From assembly GCA_029287335.1 (NCBI GenBank), contig JARFRI010000130.1, positions 1 to 13,057 on the forward strand: a stretch of 13,057 bases of DNA, written 5' to 3'. The notes beneath the pieces are model-generated. The model did no database searches and had not been told where the DNA came from. It saw only the letters and a list, made by a program, of their open reading frames with translations. Each line of letters opens with the position of its first letter. Positions within the stretch are counted from its first letter, which is position 1. The stretch is from Phycisphaera sp. Lineage in GTDB: Bacteria > Planctomycetota > Phycisphaerae > Phycisphaerales > Phycisphaeraceae. A program made the position numbers and the translations under genes. Below are positions 1-6,299 of the stretch, piece after piece.

Positions 1-540
1 TAATCTTTCAGTGAATGGATCGGTTGCCTTGAGCTTGGTGAGGATGTCCTCTTTTGCATCCTGATACCAGCCATGTTGCGCGACCAGGAAGATGTAGTTG
101 GGCTGCTCTGATAGGCCATCCAGAACGATTTTGCGATAGGACTCGGGATCGAACTGCTCCAGCGCGTCACGGACATTGACTTCCCGCGGGCCGTTCTCCG
201 CCAGTATTTGCGTCAGCACGCCGATATGCTCGACGGGGATCGAGCCCATCTTTTTCGTCGCGAGCTTCGAGAGTTCAGCGCCGACGTCACTGCTTCTAAA
301 CCCACGCAGCTGATAGACAAAGGCTTCGCATTGCGCACGCGTGGGGTTGTCGGGCAATTCGATTTTGGCCAGCCGTTGTTCCACCGTGAGTTCGGGCGGG
401 TCTTGCGCTTCTGCGACGGCCTGTTCGTTCGCTACTTTGGGCTCGGCCAGCGCAGTCTCATCGGAGGGCTTCCCTTCCGCAACAATCGGCGTACAGAAGA
501 AGAGCAGGGCACATCCAAAAAGGATCAAAGTTCGATTCAT
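1..540 (-). CDS. Secreted protein of unknown function (C-terminus cut by window edge)
   Basis: An open frame starts with ATG at 540 and runs off the window at base 1, giving 180 residues. The start has an AGGA ribosome-binding site about 8 bases upstream, read on the minus strand. Residues 1-22 (MNRTLILFGCALLFFCTPIVA) look like a Sec signal peptide. After a Pro/Glu-rich linker to about residue 50, the rest is helical and charged (EQRLAKIELPDNPTRAQCEA, later DALEQFDPESYRKIVLDGL). This loosely recalls HEAT- or TPR-like helical repeats, but no family is recognised. It is probably periplasmic. It lies beyond the lipid block with its own leader, so a shared function is not implied. Confidence 0.75.
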   Translation of the reverse strand, partial: MNRTLILFGCALLFFCTPIVAEGKPSDETALAEPKVANEQAVAEAQDPPELTVEQRLAKIELPDNPTRAQCEAFVYQLRGFRSSDVGAELSKLATKKMGSIPVEHIGVLTQILAENGPREVNVRDALEQFDPESYRKIVLDGLSEQPNYIFLVAQHGWYQDAKEDILTKLKATDPFTERL

Positions 541-887
541 AGAAGTCCTTTTTCCATACCCAAAGTAGGATTTCCGGGCCTGAAAGAGCCATCGTCACAA
601 TTGATTCGCCTCTTCTTCTCGAATAGATTCATCCATTGTCGGTCATGATAGAAACGATGCTGGGCATGACGATTTAGTTATTCTCATCATAAGCAGCAAA
701 CAGCGGCTATTTCGCGCGGCGAATCGCCTGTGATAGAGGATTCGGAGAGAAGAAGCATGACGTCTCCCCCGCGTCATGACGCGGGGGAGAAATACTTTGG
801 ATGCAATGTGCGGGCATGTATCACGGAGTTTTGATTCAATGATCGGACGGCTATGAATTCACACACGCATTGTTTCGGGAACGCGTC
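541..887. other. Gene-free stretch with one strong palindrome
   Basis: This 347-base stretch lies between the start of the secreted-protein gene (540) and the end of the first desaturase (888). It should hold the secreted protein's promoter, but no convincing -35/-10 pair was found. Its one clear structure is the palindrome at 763-790. A 25-codon plus-strand frame (757-834) overlaps that palindrome and is not called as a gene. Confidence 0.6.
763..790. terminator. Perfect 28-base palindrome, possible terminator of the lipid block
   Basis: The arms TCTCCCCCGCGTCA and TGACGCGGGGGAGA are exact reverse complements. As RNA it folds into an 11-bp GC-rich stem with a six-base loop. It lies about 97 bases past the stop codon of the first desaturase. 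On the minus strand it is followed by a pyrimidine-rich run (CTTCTTCTCTCC) rather than a pure T tract. A terminator is the simplest reading; a protein-binding palindrome or a dispersed repeat are alternatives. Confidence 0.45.
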
Positions 888-1844
888 TTACTTCTCTACC
901 AGCCGTCGGCTGTCCATCGTCTTCTGGTCGGGCACGTTGATCTTTTTGGCCAGGCCGACCCAGGACATGGCTTTGATGATGACGTAGCTGAGGTCGAACT
1001 GCCACCAGAACAGGCCGTGGCGGGCCGAGCGTGGGAAGGCGTGGTGGTTGTTGTGCCAGCCTTCGCCCATGGCCAGGACGCCGAAGATGACGTTGTTCTT
1101 GCTTTCGTCGTTGCTCTTGAAAGGCGTGCCGCCCCAGATGTGGCAGACGGAGTTGATGCTCCAGGTCACGTGGTGGACGAGCACGATGCGGGCCAGTCCG
1201 CCCCAGAGGAAGCCCAATAGCGCACCTTTCCAGAAGCTGCCATCCAGTAGCAGCATGGTCAGCAGGCCGCCGGCCACCGCAGGGATGAGCAGGCCAAGGG
1301 CGACCCAGACGAAGAACAGCTTGCTGACCCAGACCAGCATCTTGTCTTTCTTGAGGTCATAGACGTAGTTAGGCAGGTCCATGTGCTTGCGTTGTTCGGT
1401 GACCCAGCCGACGTGGGCATGCCACATGCCGCGGATCGCGTTGATGAGTCCTGCGCCGTGGGTGTGTGGCGAGTGGGGGTCGTCTTCGTGGTCGCTGTAC
1501 TGGTGGTGTTTGCGGTGGATGGCGACCCAGTGCATGACCGGTCCTTCGACGGCCATGGAACCCATGATCGCAAACGCGGTCGAGACCCATCGCGGCGTGA
1601 CGAAGCTGCGGTGGGTGAACAGGCGGTGGTAGCCGATGGTGATGCCCAAGCCGGTGATGAGGTACATCACGACGAGGACGGCAACCTGGACCCAGTCCAG
1701 CCACGCACCCCATACAAACCAAATCGCAATGGCGAATCCGATGAATGGAAGGACGACGCCTGAGAGGTTGATAAGTCGTGGGTAGAGACCGTGCTTACCC
1801 ATCTCCGTGGAGACGCGGGTGACGGTTGTGTTTTGCGTTGTCAT
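888..1844 (-). CDS. Acyl-CoA (delta-9 type) fatty acid desaturase, first copy
   Basis: This is an integral-membrane di-iron desaturase of the stearoyl-CoA desaturase / bacterial DesC superfamily, which puts a cis double bond into acyl chains using O2 and electrons. The 318-residue protein has all three histidine boxes: HRLFTH (73-78), HRKHH (110-114) and HNNHH (264-268). An extra family His lies in NSVCHIWG (about 235). Hydrophobic segments near 27-46, 52-71, 172-200 and 205-224 fit the usual four-helix topology. The frame is open back to 1916, but the ATG at 1844 is preferred: it has GGA 7-9 bases upstream and gives a normal family length. It is the last gene of the lipid block, 261 bases after the FAD gene, so it may also have its own promoter. 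Its electron donor is not visible. Confidence 0.93.
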   Translation of the reverse strand: MTTQNTTVTRVSTEMGKHGLYPRLINLSGVVLPFIGFAIAIWFVWGAWLDWVQVAVLVVMYLITGLGITIGYHRLFTHRSFVTPRWVSTAFAIMGSMAVEGPVMHWVAIHRKHHQYSDHEDDPHSPHTHGAGLINAIRGMWHAHVGWVTEQRKHMDLPNYVYDLKKDKMLVWVSKLFFVWVALGLLIPAVAGGLLTMLLLDGSFWKGALLGFLWGGLARIVLVHHVTWSINSVCHIWGGTPFKSNDESKNNVIFGVLAMGEGWHNNHHAFPRSARHGLFWWQFDLSYVIIKAMSWVGLAKKINVPDQKTMDSRRLVEK

Positions 1845-2042
1845 TAAATTTCCATCCACAAGCGTGCGGCGGTGGATCGGTAAAAGTAGTCGGTCAGGAT
1901 CCGTTGATCCGGGCATCTATTTTAGGTCGTCTGCGCGCTGATTGCTACTTGATTAATGGATGAAACAGGGGGCGTATTAATGAAAAGGGCGGTTAAAGCG
2001 CCAGGTAGACGATTCAGTGAGGGTTGTTCCGGATTTTAGGGG

Positions 2043-2068
2043 CTCCGTTGTCGAGCGAGACCACGGAG
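2043..2068 (-). terminator. Hairpin after the FAD oxidoreductase gene
   Basis: CTCCGTTGTC (2043-2052) and GACCACGGAG (2059-2068) can pair at 9 of 10 positions around a six-base loop, starting 38 bases past the FAD gene's stop codon. No T tract follows on the minus strand, so termination would be weak or partial. It may only reduce read-through into the next desaturase. Confidence 0.3.
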
Positions 2069-2105
2069 ACGATCGCTTAGTCATCGTTCACTTTGCTGAG
2101 CTACA

Positions 2106-3362
2106 TCAAGCCTGCCAAAGCGTCACGCCAAACGGCTCGACAGCTCTTAATGCACTAACCACGCCGTCTTCATGGAAGCCGAAGCGCCAGTACGCCCCGC
2201 AGAAGCTGGTGCGGTTGACGTGATTGATCTTGTCGAACAAGTCGTGGGCCTGTTTGCGCTGGGGCACAAACACCGGGTGCTCGTAGGGCACCTTCGCGAT
2301 CACTTTGTCTTCCGCGATGTTGGCCTCATCGTTAAGCGTGACGTTGATGGTTTGCTTGGTATCCAGGCCCTGCAGGATGTTCATGTTGTAGGTGAGGATG
2401 ACGGGCTTGCCGTTGTCATCTGGCACGCGATAGTTCCACGCCGCCCAACACGCTCGCCGACTCGGCAACGCCGCTTCATCGGTATGCAGAATCGCGAGGT
2501 TGGGCTGATACGGAATCGACGACAGCGCGGCTCGTTCATTGTCCGTTGCACCCTCGCCGAGGATCGCCAAGGCCTGATCGCTGTGGCACCCCATGATCAC
2601 ATGGTCGAAGCGCTGGCCGGCCTGGCGCTCGGTATCAATCTCAACATGACCATCAAAACGGCGCACCGCGGTGACCGCTTCGCTTAAACGAATCCGGTCG
2701 GCGAAGGGCTTGGTCAACGCGGTCATGTAACTGCGTGATCCGCCGACGACGGTGCGCCACTGCGGGCGGTCCCAGACGTTAAGCATGCCGTGGTTGCGGA
2801 AGAACTGAGCCATGAATCGCATGGGAAACTGCGAGACTTTCCGGGGGTCGGCCGACCAGATCGACGCGGCGATGGGGATGAGGTACTTGTCGTAGAACAT
2901 CTGTCCCAGGCCGTGCTGTTTGGCGAAGTCCTGCATCATCATCTGTTCGTCGCCTTGCTCGGCGAAACGCTTGGCGAGCTTATTGAACTTGATGATGTCC
3001 CGGAGCATCCCGAGAAATTGCGGGCTGACAAGATTGCGTTTCTGTGCGAAGAGTCCGGTGATCGATCCGCCGTTGTACTCCAGGCCGCTTTGATCGCACG
3101 CGACGGAGAAGCTCATCGTCGATGCGCGCGAGGGCACGTCGAGTTGCCCAAGCAGCTTGATGAAGTTGGGATAGGTCCAGTCGTTGAAAACGATGAAGCC
3201 GGTATCGACGGCAAAGGACTTGCCGGCGAGTTCGATATCGAGTGTGTTGGTGTGTCCACCGACGTAGTCGGCTTTGTCGAAAACGGTGAGCTCGTGCTGG
3301 CTATGCAGCAGGTAGGCGGCGGTCATGGCGCTGACGCCGGTGCCGACGATGGCGATACGCAT
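2106..3362 (-). CDS. FAD-dependent oxidoreductase, COG2907 type (amine-oxidase fold)
   Basis: This 418-residue flavoprotein starts with a Rossmann FAD-binding motif, IAVIG-like GTGVSA (7-12), followed by a second-strand acidic residue (VFDKA) and the GGHTNT loop near 35-40. The segment VDTGFIVFNDWTYPNF and the C-terminal FCGAYWRFGFHEDGVVSAL are signatures of the COG2907 group of predicted NAD/FAD-binding proteins. Members are usually found beside cyclopropane-fatty-acid-synthase-like and DUF1365 genes and are implicated in modifying acyl chains. The substrate here is unknown. The ATG at 3362 lies 2 bases after the TAA of the upstream desaturase, so the two are almost certainly co-transcribed and probably translationally coupled. 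A role in desaturating or otherwise oxidising membrane acyl chains is inferred from context. Confidence 0.88.
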   Translation of the reverse strand: MRIAIVGTGVSAMTAAYLLHSQHELTVFDKADYVGGHTNTLDIELAGKSFAVDTGFIVFNDWTYPNFIKLLGQLDVPSRASTMSFSVACDQSGLEYNGGSITGLFAQKRNLVSPQFLGMLRDIIKFNKLAKRFAEQGDEQMMMQDFAKQHGLGQMFYDKYLIPIAASIWSADPRKVSQFPMRFMAQFFRNHGMLNVWDRPQWRTVVGGSRSYMTALTKPFADRIRLSEAVTAVRRFDGHVEIDTERQAGQRFDHVIMGCHSDQALAILGEGATDNERAALSSIPYQPNLAILHTDEAALPSRRACWAAWNYRVPDDNGKPVILTYNMNILQGLDTKQTINVTLNDEANIAEDKVIAKVPYEHPVFVPQRKQAHDLFDKINHVNRTSFCGAYWRFGFHEDGVVSALRAVEPFGVTLWQA

Positions 3363-3364
3363 GA

Positions 3365-4489
3365 TTAGGCCGTTCCGGTGGCTTTTCGGCCGAGGTTACC
3401 AGCGGTTTGCCCGAGCTTGTCTTTCGCGTCGCTGGCTTTTTTGCCAAGCGTACTGGCGGCGCTGCTCTTCTTGCGTGGGGCGGCAAAGCCCTCAGACCGT
3501 GAGGCGGCGAGCTGTTCATCCGAGCTCAGTGCGCCTTGATCGTTTCGATTGGCCATGAGCTTCTTCTCGGGCACGCCACGCAGGTCCCAGATCAGGCCCG
3601 TCCATGACATCGCTTTGAGGATGTAGTAGGTGATATCGATTTCGTACCAGTAGAAGCCTTGCTTGACGGTGGACTGGTAGTGGTGGTGGTTGTTGTGCCA
3701 GCCCTCGCCGAGGGTCAGCAGCGCGAGCCAGAAGTTGTTGCGGGAGTCGTCGCCGGTCTTGTAGCGTTGGCTACCGAACTTATGTGAGAGCGAGTTGATG
3801 GTGTACGTGCCGTGGTAGGTCAGGACGGTGGAGATGAAGAAGCCCCAGACAAAGATCTGCCAGCCGGAGGTCCCCAGGGTGGGGAACAGTGCGTTGAGCC
3901 CGACACCTAAGCCGAACACGGCAACGCCGAACGCGATGTAGACCAGTGAGTCGAACCGATTGACGAAACGCAACTCGGGAAACTTGGCCAGATCATGGAC
4001 GGCTTTTTGGTTGGTGCCGAAGGCAGCTTCATTGGTGAACCAGAACATGTGGGACCAGACCATGCCACGCTGCTTGGGCGAGTGTAGGTCGAGGTGTTCG
4101 TCGGAGTGGCGATGATGGTGTCGGTGGTGCGCGGCCCACCAAAGTGGTCCACGCTGGATCGCGGTCATGCCCCATAGCGCCATGACAAACTGGAAGGCTC
4201 GGCTGGTCTTAAACGTCTTGTGCGAGAAGTAGCGGTGATAAAACCCGGTGATCGCAAACATGCGGAGAAAATATAGCGCGATGCAAACGCCCAACGCAAT
4301 CCACGAGAATCCGACCAGGAACACGAGCAGACACGCAGCGTGCATAGCGAAGTAAGGCAGGTTGCGAGTCCATTGGACCTTTTTCTCGCCGGGCAGCTCG
4401 ATCTTTTTAACCGCAGCATCTCCATCGAAAAATTGCACGATTGCCCTGCCCATTGACCGGAACGGGGCAGTCCATTGTTTAGCAGGCAT
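3365..4489 (-). CDS. Acyl-CoA fatty acid desaturase, second copy, with charged Ala/Lys tail
   Basis: A second membrane di-iron desaturase, 374 residues. The histidine boxes are HRYFSH (85-90), HRHHH (122-126) within a His-rich stretch, and HNNHH (265-269). NSLSHKFGS (232-240) and the membrane segments near 47-80 and 183-226 match the acyl-CoA desaturase family. The catalytic core ends near residue 312. The last 60 residues are a low-complexity tail rich in Ala, Lys, Gly and Ser, with a recurring LG-x-x-A unit at 348, 359 and 366, not expected in this family. The ATG at 4489 has a GAGGA ribosome-binding site, and a promoter is visible upstream (4516-4544). It differs enough from the first copy that a different substrate or double-bond position is plausible. 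First gene of the lipid operon. Confidence 0.93.
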   Translation of the reverse strand: MPAKQWTAPFRSMGRAIVQFFDGDAAVKKIELPGEKKVQWTRNLPYFAMHAACLLVFLVGFSWIALGVCIALYFLRMFAITGFYHRYFSHKTFKTSRAFQFVMALWGMTAIQRGPLWWAAHHRHHHRHSDEHLDLHSPKQRGMVWSHMFWFTNEAAFGTNQKAVHDLAKFPELRFVNRFDSLVYIAFGVAVFGLGVGLNALFPTLGTSGWQIFVWGFFISTVLTYHGTYTINSLSHKFGSQRYKTGDDSRNNFWLALLTLGEGWHNNHHHYQSTVKQGFYWYEIDITYYILKAMSWTGLIWDLRGVPEKKLMANRNDQGALSSDEQLAASRSEGFAAPRKKSSAASTLGKKASDAKDKLGQTAGNLGRKATGTA

Positions 4490-4515
4490 AACAAATCCTC
4501 AAAAAAGCGAGTTTT

Positions 4516-4544
4516 ATTATAGCTCGTTCAAATGAGACTGACTA
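4516..4544 (-). promoter_or_regulatory. Promoter of the lipid operon, with a TGAACG box between -35 and -10
   Basis: On the minus strand, TAGTCA (4539-4544; 4 of 6 matches to the sigma-70 -35) and a perfect TATAAT (4516-4521) are separated by 17 bases. It precedes the ATG at 4489 by about 27 bases. The spacer contains TGAACG (4525-4530), the same six bases repeated in the divergent promoter next to the regulator gene. This suggests the same repressor acts here, but the binding is inferred. Confidence 0.6.
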
Positions 4545-4628
4545 GTCCAGTGAACATCATCTATCGCGTTAAAGAGCATTTTTCGATCATTCTATGGATA
4601 CGTTTGCCGCTTATTCGCGAAACGCCGA

Positions 4629-5567
4629 TCAGGCCGAGTGCCCGTTTTGCGTGCTTGTGGAGCCGGCCTGCTGCACCGTCTTAAGCGCCGCGAGCAGGCC
4701 TCGGCTAAAGGACTGGAGCTCGGCCATCGATCGAGCGGTGTGCAGGTTGTCCAAGTTAAGCCGAAGGATCGCCTCGTTGAGCTGTTGGCCGCCAATAATG
4801 ATCTGGCAGGACTCGGCAGCCAGATCGTTGGCCAACTCTTGGAGCTTCTTGGCGTAGTCGGTGTTCGGCGGGGCGGTCATGGAGACCCAGACCAACGCGG
4901 CCTGCTGCTGCTTGGCGACGCTGGCGAGCTGGTCCCAAGGGGTGTTGGCACCCAGGTTTGCCTCGCGCCAGCCTTGATCGGCCAGCACCAGCGAAACGCA
5001 AAGCGACGAGATCAGGTGCTGATCCCCAGCCGGTGCCCCACCGATCGCAAGCGGAGCGTCATCGGCGGGTGGTTTGATCAGCGAGTGCATATAGCCCAGC
5101 GTACGGATACAGATGTCGGTGGCCCGGTGCTCGATGCCGATGCCATCGGGGTTGTTGTGCCAAAGCTCACCGATTTTGTTCATTGCCCAGCGGATCGGCC
5201 CATCGATGATCTCGGACGTGGTGTGTCCGTCCAGGTATAGCCGTGTGGCTGCGGCAGTGAATTCTTTGTCTCGGCCGTTGATCAGCATGTCGTAAAAATG
5301 CTCGGAGAGCTGGGTGTCGTCGGCCCGGCCGGTCTGGTCATCTGCGGCGGTGAGGCCGAGGACCGACGGATCTTTGACGGTGTAGCCACGCTGACGCACA
5401 AAGCGGATCGCCTCGGATAATTCCACACGCCGGTGCCCCCCGGTGGTACGGATGACTTCGATCAAGCCGTCATCGATCCAACGCTTCAGCGAAGACTCGC
5501 TGACGCCGATCGCTTGGCCAAGTTGTTTGGGGGAGAGGTATTTCAAAGGTAGATGTCCATCTAGCAA
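4629..5567 (-). CDS. CarH/LitR-like MerR-family regulator with cobalamin-binding photosensor domain
   Basis: Probable adenosylcobalamin-dependent, light-responsive transcription regulator of 312 residues. An excisionase/BldC-like winged helix occupies about 8-60 (YLSPKQLGQAIGVSESSLKR, then GGHRR). A four-helix cap follows (about 85-165) with the Wx9EH motif: W136, E146, H147. The Rossmann B12 domain (about 170-300) has the D-x-H core GDQHLIS (H184, the expected lower Co ligand), then NLGANTP and IIIGG. H137, directly after W136, matches the CarH His that binds cobalt after photolysis. The usual Gly three residues after H184 is Ser. The only in-frame start upstream of the conserved region is TTG at 5567; TTG at 5546 is an alternative. 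It lies upstream of the lipid operon and divergent from the SRPBCC gene. It is probably a dark repressor of both and of itself. Confidence 0.85.
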   Translation of the reverse strand: MLDGHLPLKYLSPKQLGQAIGVSESSLKRWIDDGLIEVIRTTGGHRRVELSEAIRFVRQRGYTVKDPSVLGLTAADDQTGRADDTQLSEHFYDMLINGRDKEFTAAATRLYLDGHTTSEIIDGPIRWAMNKIGELWHNNPDGIGIEHRATDICIRTLGYMHSLIKPPADDAPLAIGGAPAGDQHLISSLCVSLVLADQGWREANLGANTPWDQLASVAKQQQAALVWVSMTAPPNTDYAKKLQELANDLAAESCQIIIGGQQLNEAILRLNLDNLHTARSMAELQSFSRGLLAALKTVQQAGSTSTQNGHSA

Positions 5568-5656
5568 ACTTCATATACGTTCATTTCGTTCATCGGATTA
5601 TACTATAATCTTTATTTACGCTCTAAGCGAGCTTTTTGTGCGTATTATTCGTTCAT
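5568..5656. promoter_or_regulatory. Divergent promoter region with mirrored TATAAT boxes and TTCAT/CGTTCAT repeats
   Basis: The block ATTATACTATAAT (5597-5609) is symmetric around one base and supplies a perfect TATAAT to each strand: 5604-5609 for the SRPBCC gene and 5597-5602 for the regulator. TTCAT occurs at 5570, 5580 and 5589, spaced 10 and 9 bases, so on one face of the helix. The last two lie in CGTTCAT (5578-5584, 5587-5593), with a third CGTTCAT at 5650-5656. The repeats cover the -35 zone of the rightward promoter and the transcription start and leader of the regulator. This arrangement fits repression and autorepression by a CarH-like oligomer binding direct repeats; the binding itself is inferred. 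Confidence 0.6.
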
Positions 5657-5700
5657 AGCGTCAAGTTGAATAACAGCAATTGAGCGATTCAGAGTTTAAA

Positions 5701-6201
5701 ATGAGCAAAAACCCACCCAAACCTAGTGTTGAGCGTGCCGGCCGATATTGGCGGCTGACCATGAGCCAGTGGCTTAATCAGCCCCGTGAAGAGCTTTTTG
5801 AGTTCTTTGGCGACGCCACCAACCTCGAAAAAATCACCCCCAACCTCCTGAGTTTCAAGGTCGTCACCCCCAGGCCCATCGAGATGAAGCCCGGCACACT
5901 CATCGACTACAAGCTCAAAGTCCGCGGTATCCCCATCCGTTGGCGGACCCTTATCGCCACCTGGGACCGGCCCGAGAAGTTCACCGACGAACAACTCAAG
6001 GGCCCCTACAAACGTTGGCACCACACCCACATCTTTACCGAAGAGAACGGCGGAACGCGCTGCGACGACATCGTCGAATACGCCCCGCCCGGCGGACCCC
6101 TCGCGCCACTCATCAACAAACTCGTCGTCCAAAAAGACGTCGAAAAAATCTTTATGCACCGCGCGAAAGTCCTCGAAGAGATGTTCGGCGGGGAGCCGTG
6201 A
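5701..6201 (+). CDS. SRPBCC (START-like) ligand-binding family protein
   Basis: This 166-residue cytoplasmic protein belongs to the polyketide-cyclase/SRPBCC superfamily, which folds around a hydrophobic cavity and binds lipids or other small hydrophobic ligands. Diagnostic segments are FFGDATNLEKITP (35-47), GTLIDYKLKVRGIPIRW (65-81), TDEQLKGPYKRWHHTHIF (95-112) and D122-D123-IVEY, then IFMHRAKVLEEMF at the end. The frame is open to a TTG at 5680, but the ATG at 5701 is preferred; neither has a strong ribosome-binding site. It is divergent from the cobalamin regulator and shares its control region, and it is followed by the membrane protein gene. A part in handling modified lipids is plausible; no catalytic residues can be assigned. 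Confidence 0.88.
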   Translation: MSKNPPKPSVERAGRYWRLTMSQWLNQPREELFEFFGDATNLEKITPNLLSFKVVTPRPIEMKPGTLIDYKLKVRGIPIRWRTLIATWDRPEKFTDEQLKGPYKRWHHTHIFTEENGGTRCDDIVEYAPPGGPLAPLINKLVVQKDVEKIFMHRAKVLEEMFGGEP

Positions 6202-6207
6202 GCACCC

Positions 6208-6293
6208 GTTAGCCGGCGGGCTCGTCCCGCCGCTCGATCCACCACGGCAACGACACCGCGGCAACCATCGGCGGGACAAGCCCGCCGGCTAAC
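6208..6293. repeat. Paired inverted repeat (REP/BIME-like) between the SRPBCC and membrane genes
   Basis: Two 25-base arms (6208-6232 and 6269-6293) are reverse complements with one mismatch, around a 36-base centre. Each arm is also a hairpin by itself: CGGCGGG and CCCGCCG pair around five bases. The outer ends read GTTAGCCGG inward. The left arm starts 6 bases after the SRPBCC stop codon. The right arm ends 6 bases before the next ATG, leaving no room for a ribosome-binding site. It could attenuate or stabilise the transcript between the two genes. Confidence 0.8.
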
Positions 6294-6299
6294 CAAGCC

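Noticed and set aside
757..834. 25-codon frame beginning MTSPPRHDAGEKYFG with a purine-rich leader
   Set aside because: It is very short, unrecognised and largely created by the palindrome at 763-790; no promoter is evident.
870..1220. Plus-strand open frames across the desaturase genes (also 1383-1763, 2172-2687, 2790-3368, 4638-5240)
   Set aside because: They lie antisense to clearly conserved proteins, show no family features and have Val/Asp/Gly-rich compositions typical of reading GC-rich genes backwards.
3665..3705. GTGGT-rich run resembling a simple-sequence repeat
   Set aside because: It is the antisense of consecutive His codons in the third histidine box of the desaturase, so codon use explains it.
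5568..5700. Cobalamin riboswitch in front of the regulator or SRPBCC gene
   Set aside because: The leaders are too short and AT-rich and show no B12-box-like sequence or multi-helix fold; sensing is by the protein domain.
6208..6293. CRISPR or insertion-sequence end
   Set aside because: There is only one inverted pair, no spacer array, no transposase and no target-site duplication visible.
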